Of a stretch of DNA of 64,000 bases, positions 15,533 to 25,444 are shown piece after piece (position 1 is the stretch's first letter; every line of letters begins with the position of its first letter). A model generated the notes under the pieces. The model was not told the DNA's origin. It made no database searches and worked only from the letters and a program-made list of their open reading frames with translations. Position numbers and translations under genes: made by a program. Source of the stretch: Amycolatopsis acidiphila. Its GTDB lineage: Bacteria > Actinomycetota > Actinomycetes > Mycobacteriales > Pseudonocardiaceae. Location of the stretch: NCBI RefSeq assembly GCF_021391495.1, contig NZ_CP090063.1:5518001-5582000 (forward strand), read 5' to 3'.

Positions 15533-16620
15533 CGCGACGGCTGGGGCTGCTGGCCGGGCACCGGCGACCAGCTCGGCGCCTGCTGCGGCGGCGCGGACGG
15601 GTCGGCCGGGCGGTAGGCGTCGGCGTACCGGATGTTCGCGCCGGCGAGCTGCGTCCCGAGCCACCCTCGCCACGTGGCGAGCGCCTTCTCCAGCAACAGT
15701 TGCTGCTTCAACTGGTCCTTGACCTGGTCGAAGACCGCGGGCTGCGGTGGCAGAACCTGACGGACCCAGCCGACGTTCCAGCCATGTGTGGTCTGCACGG
15801 GACCGAACAGCCCGCCGGGCGGTGTCGCGAACGCCGCCTTGGCGTAGCCGTCCTCGAGCTGTACCGCCGTCACCTGGCCGAGGTCGCCGCCATTGTCGCG
15901 CGTCGCGCTGTCCAGACTCCGTTGCGCGACCAGGGTTTCGAACGGCGTCCCCGCCTTCAGATCGGCGAGTGCCCGGTCGGCTTCCTCCTTCGTTCGGACG
16001 ACGATGTTGCTGATCTGCCGCCGTTCCGGGGTGTCCAGCTGCGCCTTCCGCTTGGCGAAGGCGTCCGCGACCTCGGCGTCGCCGACCGAGCTTCCCTTCG
16101 TGACCGAATCGAAGAGCTGCGAGACCGCGAGTTGGCGCTTGATCTCGTCGAGCACCGCGTCCTCGGACGTCCCCGTGCTGCCGAGTGCCTGCACGAACTT
16201 GCTCCTCGCGTCCGGCCCTTCGCCGATCTGCTGGGAGATGAACCGGGTCAGCACGTCCTGCGCCGCCTTGTCCGCGATGACGATCCCGCGGTCGCGCGCC
16301 GCGCGGTCGAGCACCATGCCGACGGCGACCGCCTTCGCGGTGTCCCGGCGGAACGCATCTGACTTGGCGGTGTCCTGCGCATCCGGTGGCTGTACTCCGT
16401 AGAGCGCCTTCAGGGTCTGGATCCGGTCCTGCAACTGCTCGACCGTCTCAGTCTGGCCGTCGTAGGCGAAGGCCACGCCGTCCGGCAAGTCGTCGACGCG
16501 CGACGACCACCAGGCCGTGCCGGCCCCACCGAGCAGCATGACGAGCACGAGCATGGTCAGGATCCGGCCACGGCGGCTCCGGGGCAGCCGGACTTTGCCG
16601 GGCAATGCGGTGATCTTCAT
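15529..16620 (-). CDS. Membrane-anchored parvulin-type peptidyl-prolyl isomerase (PpiC/SurA-like)
   Basis: 363 residues. One membrane anchor at about 20-42 (ILTMLVLVMLLGGAGTAWW) places the rest outside the cell membrane. A helical chaperone-like region (about 55-190) precedes a parvulin domain (about 195-285: RRQISNIVVRTKEEADRAL, NGGDLGQV, GGLFGPVQTTHGWNVGWV). The Pro/Gln-rich tail is flexible. Its ATG lies inside the stop of the MMPL gene. It could help fold Mce or MMPL proteins outside the membrane (inference from context). Confidence 0.85.
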   Translation of the reverse strand: MKITALPGKVRLPRSRRGRILTMLVLVMLLGGAGTAWWSSRVDDLPDGVAFAYDGQTETVEQLQDRIQTLKALYGVQPPDAQDTAKSDAFRRDTAKAVAVGMVLDRAARDRGIVIADKAAQDVLTRFISQQIGEGPDARSKFVQALGSTGTSEDAVLDEIKRQLAVSQLFDSVTKGSSVGDAEVADAFAKRKAQLDTPERRQISNIVVRTKEEADRALADLKAGTPFETLVAQRSLDSATRDNGGDLGQVTAVQLEDGYAKAAFATPPGGLFGPVQTTHGWNVGWVRQVLPPQPAVFDQVKDQLKQQLLLEKALATWRGWLGTQLAGANIRYADAYRPADPSAPPQQAPSWSPVPGQQPQPSR

Positions 16621-18884
16621 GAGGTGACTCCCACGAGTGCATCGGGTGCCGAGGTTGTTTCCAGTGCGGATCCGGGGCGGCCCGGCGCGAGCCAGACGAC
16701 GAGCCGCGCGGCGGCCATCGACAGCACGACAGCGGCCGCGAGCAGCAGGCCGAACTGTCGGATGGCATCGAGCCGGGACAGGGCCAGCGCGAGGTAACCG
16801 ACGGTCGAAACGGCTGCGACCAGCAGCACGGATCTGCGCAGAGCCGGGTCGCGACGGTGTTCGGCCTCCGCCAGCAGCACCGCGAACTCGCACCCGACGG
16901 CAGCGATGAGCGACCCGAGCGCCATGGTGATCGGGGTCAGGGAGATCCCGGCCAGCCAGCTGGCGAGCAGGCCCGTCCCCGTCGCGACCAGGGCGGTGGC
17001 GACCGCGCGTAGGGCGTCCTTCCGACGGGCCAGCACGACGGCGAGCACCAGCCCGGCGACGGCGATGCCGACGCCGTTGGTCCAGAACCGGTTGCCGGAG
17101 ACGAGCTCGTAGCCGCGCGCGGCGACGATCGGCAGCCCGGTCAGCTCGGCGTGGTATCCCGGCGGTGCCTGGGGAAGCTGGTTCAGCAAGTCGTCGCGCA
17201 GGCCGACCAGTCGCTCGACGTCGTCGAGCCGGGCCCCGAACGAGAGCACGGACTCCTGCCCGTCGGCCCGCAGGACCGAGCCGGTCAGGTAGGGCGGCAG
17301 CAGGCGCACGGCCGCGGTGATCTCGTCGTTGGTGGGCGTGGGCCCGAGGAAGTTCAGCAGCGTCGGCAGCGAGACGACGGGACGGAGCCGGTCACCATGC
17401 CGGGCGACGGTCACGTCCTGGGCCTGGCGCAACCACGCCAACGCCGCCGGGGAGGTGACGTCCGGGCCGTGCAGGACGACGTCGACCTCGCCGGAGGAGC
17501 CGATAACCTGCTCCACGTGCTGCGCGTCGTCGAACGCGGGGAGCCCGTGCACGAAGCTCTCGATGTCGCCCTGCAGGACGAGCTTCGGCAGTGTCGTCCA
17601 GCCACCGGCCGCCAGCGCCGCCACTGCCAGGCCGACCCCCAGCCGTACCGGCAGTCGCGCAGGTCGTCTGTTGCGGACTGTCGCTGGTACGGATTCCACA
17701 ATGGTCGGCCGGAACAGCAAGCCGATGGCGAAGGCAACCAGCACACCGATCCCGAGCGCGATCCCGAGGTCGCGGACGAACGGCAGCGGTGCGAAGGCCA
17801 AAGCGCCGAACGCGGCCGCGGTGGCGGCGGCGACCGCGAACACCACCCGCCGGTCCGCCCGCCGCGCCAGGTAGGTCGGGAAGTCGCTGCCGACGCCGAG
17901 CAGCACCGGCAGGAACGCCACCACCCCGAGCGATAGCGGCCGGCCGAGCCAGCCGAACAGGGCGACGGTCACCGCGGTGGCCGCCAGTGAGCCGGCCAGC
18001 GGCAGCAGGCGGTTCCGGCGGCGGTGCCACGGCACCAGCAGGAAGCAGAGGGCCACCGCGAGCAGCGCGGCGCCGCCGAGCAGGGGAAGCTCCGCACGGA
18101 CCTCGTCGGCGAGTGCGCTGGCTATCGCGGGGACGCCGGACACCGTCACCTTCGCCCCGTCGATGTGGGCCGCGCCGACCGCGTCCCGCACGCCCCGGAC
18201 GAGCCGTTCGGTGGCGGACTGGTCGAGGTTCTGCCGCGGGCGGACCAGGATCGCGGCCGCCTTCGCCGACGGCACGACGAAGTGCCATTGCGGCCGGGGA
18301 TTCCCGTCCGCGCCGAAGACGACCGAGTTGACGAACGCCTGGTTCTTCAGCGTCGGCAGCCCGGCGGGCAGGGCCTGGATGAGCAGCTTGCCGTAGCGCT
18401 GGTCGAACCCGGCCACGGCGGCGTCGGCGGCCTGGCCGGCCGCCCGGTCGGACGCACCACGCTGCTTGGCCTCGGCCTGTGCCTGCGCGCGCAGGCGGTC
18501 GCGCCGTCCGGAGAGCTCGGCCATCAGGTCCTGGGCCCGGCCGGCCGCTTGATTCAGGACGGTTCCCGGACCGTAGACGGCGGCGACGTCGGGCAGCTTC
18601 GCGAATTCGCCCTCCAGCTTGACCAGCGATGGCAGGTGCGGCTGGTCGAGGAGCAGCCCGGGCTGTGCCGATTCGAGCAGCACGACCACGGGGTCGCCGC
18701 CGAACGACCGGCTCAGCTCGTCGAACCCGGCCACGGCGGGGTCATCACCGGGGACGAACGAGCTGACGCCGGTCTCGATGCGGGCCTTGGCCATGCCCAC
18801 CCCGACGAACCCGGCGAGGACGAGGAGGACCGCTGCCATCGCGAGCACCTTGCGGGACGGCCTCTGCAGCTTCACCCGCATCAT
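16617..18884 (-). CDS. MMPL/RND-family transporter
   Basis: 755 residues with the MMPL layout: membrane helix 1 near residues 12-32, a large external loop (about 35-255), a helix bundle, a second external loop (about 430-600) and a second bundle. FVPGDDPAVAGFDELSRSFGGDPVVVLLES after helix 1 is typical. Such proteins export lipids or work with Mce importers. It overlaps the mceF stop region by four bases (ATGA) and the isomerase by four, so it belongs to the mce operon. Confidence 0.87.
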   Translation of the reverse strand: MMRVKLQRPSRKVLAMAAVLLVLAGFVGVGMAKARIETGVSSFVPGDDPAVAGFDELSRSFGGDPVVVLLESAQPGLLLDQPHLPSLVKLEGEFAKLPDVAAVYGPGTVLNQAAGRAQDLMAELSGRRDRLRAQAQAEAKQRGASDRAAGQAADAAVAGFDQRYGKLLIQALPAGLPTLKNQAFVNSVVFGADGNPRPQWHFVVPSAKAAAILVRPRQNLDQSATERLVRGVRDAVGAAHIDGAKVTVSGVPAIASALADEVRAELPLLGGAALLAVALCFLLVPWHRRRNRLLPLAGSLAATAVTVALFGWLGRPLSLGVVAFLPVLLGVGSDFPTYLARRADRRVVFAVAAATAAAFGALAFAPLPFVRDLGIALGIGVLVAFAIGLLFRPTIVESVPATVRNRRPARLPVRLGVGLAVAALAAGGWTTLPKLVLQGDIESFVHGLPAFDDAQHVEQVIGSSGEVDVVLHGPDVTSPAALAWLRQAQDVTVARHGDRLRPVVSLPTLLNFLGPTPTNDEITAAVRLLPPYLTGSVLRADGQESVLSFGARLDDVERLVGLRDDLLNQLPQAPPGYHAELTGLPIVAARGYELVSGNRFWTNGVGIAVAGLVLAVVLARRKDALRAVATALVATGTGLLASWLAGISLTPITMALGSLIAAVGCEFAVLLAEAEHRRDPALRRSVLLVAAVSTVGYLALALSRLDAIRQFGLLLAAAVVLSMAAARLVVWLAPGRPGSALETTSAPDALVGVTS

Positions 18885-20179
18885 TTCGGCGGGTCCTGCT
18901 CGACGTGCGGGTAGGAACCGGTGAACGGGCCGGGATTCGCCGACTGTCCCGGCGCCGGGAACGGGTTGTTCTTCTTGAGCGGACCGACGTCGATGTTGGC
19001 CGGCAAGCCCTTCACGCTCTGCTCGTTGAAGACCATGAACAGCCGGATCGCGTTGCCGTTGGCGTCGCCCCGCGCCGTCACCTGCCCGATGTTGGTGAAG
19101 AACGCGGCGACATCGCGGCCGTAGGGGACGAGGTAGGACAGCATCGGGTTCAGGTCACCCAGCGCCACGTTCAGGGTCGGCAGGAATTTCGATGCGTCCG
19201 CGGCCACCGCGGGCACCCGCTGCAGCGTGCCGGGCACCGCGTCGAGCACGCCGTTCAACGCCGGCAGCAGGCCGCGCAGATCGGCCGACGTGGCCGGCAG
19301 CTCTTGCAGCGCCGCACCGAGATCGGGTGCGGCCGCGTTCAGGTCGCCCGCGACCGGGGCCAGCGCGGGCGAAAGCCGGCTCAGCCCGCCACTCGCGTCC
19401 TTGGCGGTGTCCATCAGGCCCGGCAGCCGCCGCAGGACCTCACGGAGTTCGGTGTCGCTGCCCGCGGTCGCCTGGGTGAGCTTGTCGGCGTCGGACACCA
19501 GGTCGGCGATCTGGCCCTGCCGGGTGTCGAGCGCCGCGAGCAGCTTGGCGGTGTTGCCGGTGAGCTCCTGCAGGTCGCCGGACTGGGCGGCGAGTGCGTC
19601 GAGCGCGCCGTGCCCCTCCCGGCCGAGATCGCCGAGCCCTTGCAGGGCCTGGGAAACGCCGTCCTTGGTGTCCTTCGTGCCGGCGCCCAGCGAGCGGACC
19701 AGCGAGCCCAGTGATTCCTTCGTCGGCTGGTCGAGGCTTGTGAGCACGTCGTCGAGTTCGACGGCCTCCTTGCCGGCCGACGGCGGCAGCACGGTGCCGC
19801 TGGGCAGCGCCGGGCCGTGGCCGTCGGTGATCTCGAGGTAGGTCTCCTCGATCAGGGTCTTGTTCCGGACCTGGACGGTCGCGCCCTCATGCAGCGGCGC
19901 GTTCTGGTTCAGCCGCATCGTGACGTGCGCGAGGTCGCCTTCCGTGCGCAACGCCTGGACCTTGCCGACCTTGACCCCGGCGATGGTGATGTCCGAGTCG
20001 TAGACCAGGTTCGACGCCGTGCGGAACTGCACCTCGGCGGTGTAACCCGCCCGGGAGATGCCGGGCAACCTGCCACCGGAGTTGAGCCACAGGTATCCGA
20101 ACAGTCCGGCGCAGGCAGCGATGAACACGGCCAGCACGAGGGTGCGGATGTGCGGGACCAACCAACTGGGAATCCTCAT
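18881..20179 (-). CDS. Mce family protein, sixth gene (MceF position)
   Basis: 432 residues. An N-terminal membrane helix (about 10-31) is followed by the MCE domain (about 40-120; YTAEVQFRTASNLVYDSDITIAGVKVGKVQAL) and a long helical region rich in Leu/Ala, ending NNPFPAPGQSANPGPFTG. Mce proteins form a hexameric tunnel carrying apolar molecules across the envelope. IAAC occurs within the membrane helix, but hydrophobic residues follow it, so it is not a convincing lipobox. Confidence 0.88.
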   Translation of the reverse strand: MRIPSWLVPHIRTLVLAVFIAACAGLFGYLWLNSGGRLPGISRAGYTAEVQFRTASNLVYDSDITIAGVKVGKVQALRTEGDLAHVTMRLNQNAPLHEGATVQVRNKTLIEETYLEITDGHGPALPSGTVLPPSAGKEAVELDDVLTSLDQPTKESLGSLVRSLGAGTKDTKDGVSQALQGLGDLGREGHGALDALAAQSGDLQELTGNTAKLLAALDTRQGQIADLVSDADKLTQATAGSDTELREVLRRLPGLMDTAKDASGGLSRLSPALAPVAGDLNAAAPDLGAALQELPATSADLRGLLPALNGVLDAVPGTLQRVPAVAADASKFLPTLNVALGDLNPMLSYLVPYGRDVAAFFTNIGQVTARGDANGNAIRLFMVFNEQSVKGLPANIDVGPLKKNNPFPAPGQSANPGPFTGSYPHVEQDPPK

Positions 20180-20191
20180 TGGACACTCCCT

Positions 20192-21454
20192 CTATTGCGC
20201 GGCGGCGGCTTGCAGGGCGGGCAGCAGCGGCAGCAGGCCCGTGACGCTCTCCGGCGAGAGCTGGGCTATGGCGCGGTACGCCCCACCGGTCCCGTCGTGC
20301 AGGCTCGTGATCGACCGCGAGTTCGTGACGAACGCGGCCAGGTCGTTGAGATACGGCAGCACCGCCGCCGTGATCGGGCCCAGGCGGCCGGTCACGTCGT
20401 GCAGGTCGCCGAGCGAAACGTCGAGGTCGCCGACGAACGGCCGCAGGTCGCGGACCACGGGTATCGCCTTGTCGACCACCGGCCGGGCGGTGTCGACGGT
20501 CTCGCCGAGCTGGTCGATCGTGCCGGTGAACTTCTTCAGTGAGCCGGGCAGGCTCCCGCTCGCCTCCTGCAGCTTGTCCAGGACCGGGTCAAGCTGGGCG
20601 CTGAGCGCGCCGATGCTGCCGGTGGCCTGCTCAAGCTGGTGGGTGAAGTCCGGCAGCTGCGCGAGCGCGGCGTCGAAGTCGCCGTTGCGCTGCCCCACCG
20701 TCGCCAGGGTCTTCTGGAGAGAGTCGGCCAGCTCGCTGAGCCGCTTGTCGTCGTCGCCAGTCGCCGACGCGATCTGCCCCAACGCGGTGACCAGCTTTTG
20801 CAGCGTCTCCTTGCGGGTCTGCAGGGCGCTGACGACGGGATGCAGGTCCCGCACCACCTGATCGGTCGACCCGAGGCCCTTAGGGAGGGCGCCCGGCGCC
20901 CCGGCCAGCGCGACGTCCGATTCGGACAGCAGGGTGGTCAATGCTTCCCGGGTGTTGGTGTCCAGGTGCCCGAGCGCTTCGTCGACCTGCACCGGCCGCA
21001 CTGAGTTGGCGAGGGGCAGCACCCCGTCCTCGGGTAGCGGCTTCCCTGGCGGGCCGCCGGGGTTCAGTTCGACGTACATCTCGTTCAGCGGGCTCTTCGG
21101 GCGTAGCAGGACCCGGGCGTTGTCGTAGACCTGGTGTCCCTTGTCGATCGCCAGCTCGAGCCGCGCGTGCCCGCGGTCGTCGACGCTCGCCGCTCGGATG
21201 TCGCCGACGGCCACGCCCGCGATCCGCACCTCCTGGCGGCTCGACGGGTTGATCGCCGGTGCGGACTCGAAGGTGACCGAGAAGTGGGTCTTGCCGTCCC
21301 AGGGCACGCGGACCTGCTGCATCGTGAGGATGTAACCGCCGGCCACCAGCCCGGCGGTCACGAGCGCGGCCACCGCGAGGACGTTGCGTTTGAGCCGCGG
21401 TTCGCTGGAGATCCGCTGCCAGGTCCGCCGGATCCGGCCCGGGTGCGCGTTCAT
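20192..21454 (-). CDS. Mce family protein, fifth gene (MceE position)
   Basis: 420 residues. A basic N-terminus, membrane helix at about 25-47, MCE domain (about 58-135; EVRIAGVAVGDIRAASVDDRGHARLEL) and a long helical tail. In mycobacteria the fifth protein is a lipoprotein, but this one has no lipobox cysteine. The ATG overlaps the mceD stop as ATGA. Twelve bases separate it from mceF. Confidence 0.88.
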   Translation of the reverse strand: MNAHPGRIRRTWQRISSEPRLKRNVLAVAALVTAGLVAGGYILTMQQVRVPWDGKTHFSVTFESAPAINPSSRQEVRIAGVAVGDIRAASVDDRGHARLELAIDKGHQVYDNARVLLRPKSPLNEMYVELNPGGPPGKPLPEDGVLPLANSVRPVQVDEALGHLDTNTREALTTLLSESDVALAGAPGALPKGLGSTDQVVRDLHPVVSALQTRKETLQKLVTALGQIASATGDDDKRLSELADSLQKTLATVGQRNGDFDAALAQLPDFTHQLEQATGSIGALSAQLDPVLDKLQEASGSLPGSLKKFTGTIDQLGETVDTARPVVDKAIPVVRDLRPFVGDLDVSLGDLHDVTGRLGPITAAVLPYLNDLAAFVTNSRSITSLHDGTGGAYRAIAQLSPESVTGLLPLLPALQAAAAQ

Positions 21455-22791
21455 CGGCCGCTCCTGTTCTCCGGGGTGGCGCCCTGCAGGTGGGCGAGTG
21501 TGTTCATCAGCTGCTCGAAGTTGATCGGGGTGCCCTGGATGCTGCCGCCGCCGAAACCCGGCTGGAGGCCGACGGCGACGCCGTTCGGGTCGGTGAGCGA
21601 GGACGCGCGGTCCATGGTCGCGAACATGTAGCCGACCTCTTTGTAGAGCGGCTGGTCCGAGCCGCCGCCGGCGTAGATGCCGGTGCCCTTGAAGGGGGAC
21701 AGCACCATGTTCATGATCGGGCCGTTGACCCGGTCGAGCACCGGCCCGCGGACGTCATCGAAGACCTTCGTGGTGCCCTGTGCCGCGGGGACGAGCTGCT
21801 CGATCAGGGGCTCCGCGTCGGTGAGCAGGCCGCGCACGTCCGTCACCAGTGGCCGGGTCCTGGCGAGCACCGGATCGGCGTGCGCCAGGAACGCGTCGAG
21901 CTCGCGCGCGACCGGGCGCGCGGGGTCCGCGGTGTCCCGCAGCTTGCCGAGCGTGACGCCCAGGTGGGCCAGTCCGTCGTCCGCATTGTCCAGTGTCTTC
22001 GGCAGGTCGGCGACCGCGGTGGCGATGTCGGTTCGCCGGTTGTCGAGCGTCGAGGTGACCTGCTGCAGGTTGCGCACGATCGAGTCGAGCTGCCCGGGGT
22101 TCTCGGTCAGCACGCGCGCGGTCGATTCGAACCCGTGCACGACATTCGTCAGGTCGGTGCTCGGGTCCGCGCCCTGCAAACCCTGCAGGACCGGCGTCGT
22201 CGCGTCGAGCGTGTCCGGCGCGTCGGCGAGCAGGTCCTCGATCGCCGATTTCCCGCCGCCGCGCAGGGTATCGTCCAGGTTCTGGGTCGCGGACCGGATG
22301 CCCTTCACCGCGTCCGGCTGGAGTGCGTCCGCGAGCTGCTGGAGTTCCACCGGGATCTTGGTCCGCTCGACCGGGATGGTCCCGGCGAAGGTGGCCCTGC
22401 CACCGCCCGGGACGAGCTCCACGTAGTACTTGCCGCCGAGGAGCGTGGTCGGGCGCAGTGCGGCACTCGGTGCGGCGCCCAGCTTGCCTGTGACGCCGTC
22501 GTCCACCTTGAGTTCGACCAGTGCCGAGCCGTCACCGGTCCGGCTGACCGAGGACACCACGCCCACGGGGACGCCGGCGATCTTGACCTGGGAGACGAAC
22601 GGCTGCAGGTGGTAGTCCTGGGCGAACTGGACCCGGACGATGTCCCCTGGGCGCAATGCGGTCGCGACGCGGTCCTTCTCGAGCAGCGCGTACCCGGCCA
22701 GCAACGTCACCACGAGTACGACGACCCCGAGCTTGAACGCCGACATCGGCCGCCGGTGCCCTGAGCGGAAACGAAATGCGAAGGCCTTCAC
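21451..22791 (-). CDS. Mce family protein, fourth gene (MceD position)
   Basis: 446 residues. Membrane helix about 19-36 (LGVVVLVVTLLAGYALL), MCE domain (about 45-125; VSQVKIAGVPVGVVSSVSRT) and helical tail. The C-terminus carries the YAGGGSDQPLYKEVGYMFA segment. The GTG start overlaps the previous stop (GTGA). Confidence 0.88.
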   Translation of the reverse strand: MKAFAFRFRSGHRRPMSAFKLGVVVLVVTLLAGYALLEKDRVATALRPGDIVRVQFAQDYHLQPFVSQVKIAGVPVGVVSSVSRTGDGSALVELKVDDGVTGKLGAAPSAALRPTTLLGGKYYVELVPGGGRATFAGTIPVERTKIPVELQQLADALQPDAVKGIRSATQNLDDTLRGGGKSAIEDLLADAPDTLDATTPVLQGLQGADPSTDLTNVVHGFESTARVLTENPGQLDSIVRNLQQVTSTLDNRRTDIATAVADLPKTLDNADDGLAHLGVTLGKLRDTADPARPVARELDAFLAHADPVLARTRPLVTDVRGLLTDAEPLIEQLVPAAQGTTKVFDDVRGPVLDRVNGPIMNMVLSPFKGTGIYAGGGSDQPLYKEVGYMFATMDRASSLTDPNGVAVGLQPGFGGGSIQGTPINFEQLMNTLAHLQGATPENRSGR

Positions 22792-24074
22792 CGGTTGCCT
22801 CCTGGAATCTTGCGGGCGTCCTGGGCCGCCTCACCCGGCGCGGGATAGGGGTTCCTGGCGACCAGCGGATCCCGCAGACCGCCCTGCCCGAGCACGGACT
22901 CCTCGCTGAACAGCAGGTACAGCCGCAGGAAGTGCCCGTTGGCATCACCGTGCGAGAGCGCGGCGGCCCAGTTCGTGAACCACCCGCTGACTTCCGGGGC
23001 GTACGGCGCCAGCACCCGCAGGAACTGGTCGGCGCTGGTGAACGTCTGCGTCAGCCGAGGCGCCAGCGGCCGCGCGTCACCGATCGTCTTCGTCAGGTCC
23101 GTCAGCGCAGGCTCGGCCTGCTTGGCGACGTCGGGCACCTTTCCCAGTGGTGGCACGGCTTCGCGCAGCACGCCCCGGAGATCAGGGGTCGCCTGGCCTA
23201 GGGCGCGTGCCCCGGGCACGAGTTGGGACATGCCGGCGTGCAGGTCCTTGAGCGGTGTCTGCAGCGACTGCAGGCCGGACCGGGCGGCCTGCAGTGTGCC
23301 GGGCGCGCGCTCCACGACGTCGTCAAGCGGTTTCCCCTCGTCCACCGCGACGGTTCGCATGGTCGTGTCCAGCTGGTTGACCAGTTCCGACAGCTGTTCC
23401 TGGCGGCCGGCGAACCGGGCCGAGAGCCGGTCGGCCGTGGTGAGCAGCGCGGTCAGGTCCGTGCCGTCGTTGGCGGACAGGGCTTTCGACACAGTCGCCA
23501 GATCAGGCAGCATCTCCGGCGCGGCCTTGAGCGCGTCCTGCAGATCCTGCGCGTGCCCGCCTGCTCCGCCGCCCGCTTCCCGGACGGTCGAACCGAGGGC
23601 GTCCCGGGTGGGCGCGTCGAGGACGTTCAGCAGGTCGCTCAGTTCCTGGGAGCCCGCGGTCCGCTTGGCCGGGATCACGTCCGAGGGGCCGAGCTTGCCC
23701 GCGCCGGGCGTGCCCGGGGTCAGCGCGATGTACTTCTGCCCCAGCGCGGAACGCGAGGCCACCGTGACGGTCTTGGCCTCCGCGGCCGCGTCCCGGTAGA
23801 TCTCCCGCGTGCCGTCGAGCTGGAGCGTCACCCGCGGGACACCGTCGACCAGCCGGACGTCCTTGACGCGGCCGACCCGGACGCTGGCGACGCGGACGTC
23901 GTCGCCGGGGCGGAGCGCACCGACGTCCGAAACGTCGGCGTTGACGAGGGTGTACGTCGCGCCCGGCAACCCCTTGTCGGCGGTGAGCGCGAGCTGCAGC
24001 GCGAGGGCGAACACCACCAGCACGACGACGCCCGTGGACACCGAGCAGAACTTGCGCGACCGGCGCTTGGCCAT
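22788..24074 (-). CDS. Mce family protein, third gene (MceC position)
   Basis: 428 residues. Membrane helix about 15-32, MCE domain (about 37-120; RPGDDVRVASVRVGRVKDVRL), then a long amphipathic helical region and the C-terminal RNPYPAPGEAAQDARKIP. Its only N-terminal cysteine (C10) precedes the helix and is not a lipobox. The ATG shares one base with the mceB stop. Confidence 0.88.
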   Translation of the reverse strand: MAKRRSRKFCSVSTGVVVLVVFALALQLALTADKGLPGATYTLVNADVSDVGALRPGDDVRVASVRVGRVKDVRLVDGVPRVTLQLDGTREIYRDAAAEAKTVTVASRSALGQKYIALTPGTPGAGKLGPSDVIPAKRTAGSQELSDLLNVLDAPTRDALGSTVREAGGGAGGHAQDLQDALKAAPEMLPDLATVSKALSANDGTDLTALLTTADRLSARFAGRQEQLSELVNQLDTTMRTVAVDEGKPLDDVVERAPGTLQAARSGLQSLQTPLKDLHAGMSQLVPGARALGQATPDLRGVLREAVPPLGKVPDVAKQAEPALTDLTKTIGDARPLAPRLTQTFTSADQFLRVLAPYAPEVSGWFTNWAAALSHGDANGHFLRLYLLFSEESVLGQGGLRDPLVARNPYPAPGEAAQDARKIPGGNR

Positions 24075-25444
24075 CAGGAACCTCCGAGCAGGAACTGGAG
24101 AACGCCGCTCTCCTGGCGCTCGTTGAGCCCGGTCACGCCGCCGTCCGGCGCGACGAGGGACTTCGTGTCGAGCAGGCCCGACGAGCCGAGTGGTCCGGGC
24201 AGCCCGGACAGCGGCGACGGAGCGGCCGGCTTACCCGCGGCCGGAATCGTGGACGGCGGTGGCGTCCCGGTCAGTGAGGGCAGCAACCCCGTGATCTCCT
24301 CGGGGTTGATGATCGCCTGGCCGCGGAAGTAGTGCGAAAGCCCGTCCCAGCCGTTGGTCGACATCGCCCAGAACCGGAAGAAGTTCAGGACATTCTCGAT
24401 GTTGCCGGTCAACTGCGCGGTGAGCGGGTCCGCCCCGGCGACGGTGCCACGCAGGCCGGGGCCTGCCTTCCGGAGCTCCTCGACGACCGGACGCGCCGCG
24501 TCCATCAGCTGCTCGGCGCGCTGTAGCACGGGTTTCGCGCTTGTGAGCGCCGGGTCCGCCGACTCGCTGAACTTTCGCAGCTCGTCGCTGACGGCGGTGA
24601 GGTTGTCGGTCGTCGGCCGCATCCCTTCGAGCACCGGGGTTGTGGCCTCGGCGGTTCCGGTGAGCTCGGCGAGGGTGTCGCGCGCGGCGGCCAGCGTTCC
24701 CGGCAGCTCGGCGAGCGAGGCGTCGAGGCCCTCCTGGTTCTTCGCCGTGACATCGAGCACCTGCTGCGAGGAATCGACGAGGTCGCCCAGGGTCTTGCCG
24801 TTGTCGGCGGCCAATGCGCTCGCGACCGGCTGCACGTGGTCGACGAGGTCGGTGAGCAGCTGGTTCTGTTGCCCGAGCAGCTTCACCAGCCCGTCGGTGT
24901 CCTGCATGGACGACGCGAGCGCCTTGATCGAGGCCTGCGCGTTGGCGCCGTTGCCCTGCATGCCCTGGCCCAGCATCGTGACCAGCGCGGCGAGCGACTG
25001 ACCGGTCGGGTCGTCGACCGTGTTGAGCACCTGGTCGAGGTCGGTCGCCTGCCCGGTCTGCCCGGCCGGCAGCACGTCCCCGTTCTTCAGCAGTGGCGCG
25101 GAGGCGCTGCCGCGGTCGAGGTCGACGTAGCGCTCCCCGAGCAGGCTGACCGGCCGCACCGTGGCCGTGGCGTCCTTGTGCAGCGGCAAGGCGGTCCCGT
25201 CGACCTTGAGGGTGACGATCGCCTTGGCGTCGCGCACGCTCATGCCGGCCACCTCGCCGACGGTGACGCCCTTGACCTTCACGTCGTTGCCGACGACCAG
25301 CGGGCTCGCGTCGGCGAACTCCGCGGCGATGGTCAGCTTGTCCGGCTGCTCGCCGGAATCCGTGTTGGTGACCGCGGTACCCGCCACGGCCGCCGCCACC
25401 GCGGCCGTGGCCAGCACGGCCTGGATCTTCCGCCGTGACTTCAT
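24074..25444 (-). CDS. Mce family protein, second gene (MceB position)
   Basis: 456 residues from the ATG that overlaps the mceA stop (ATGA); an open frame extends ten codons further but runs into mceA. Hydrophobic helix about 7-27, MCE domain (about 38-115; GNDVKVKGVTVGEVAGMSVRD, YVDLDRG), long helical tail and a Pro/Gly-rich end. Confidence 0.88.
   Translation of the reverse strand: MKSRRKIQAVLATAAVAAAVAGTAVTNTDSGEQPDKLTIAAEFADASPLVVGNDVKVKGVTVGEVAGMSVRDAKAIVTLKVDGTALPLHKDATATVRPVSLLGERYVDLDRGSASAPLLKNGDVLPAGQTGQATDLDQVLNTVDDPTGQSLAALVTMLGQGMQGNGANAQASIKALASSMQDTDGLVKLLGQQNQLLTDLVDHVQPVASALAADNGKTLGDLVDSSQQVLDVTAKNQEGLDASLAELPGTLAAARDTLAELTGTAEATTPVLEGMRPTTDNLTAVSDELRKFSESADPALTSAKPVLQRAEQLMDAARPVVEELRKAGPGLRGTVAGADPLTAQLTGNIENVLNFFRFWAMSTNGWDGLSHYFRGQAIINPEEITGLLPSLTGTPPPSTIPAAGKPAAPSPLSGLPGPLGSSGLLDTKSLVAPDGGVTGLNERQESGVLQFLLGGS

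Noticed and set aside
18881..20179. Lipoprotein call for the MceF-position protein (IAAC)
   Set aside because: The cysteine lies inside the membrane helix with hydrophobic residues after it.
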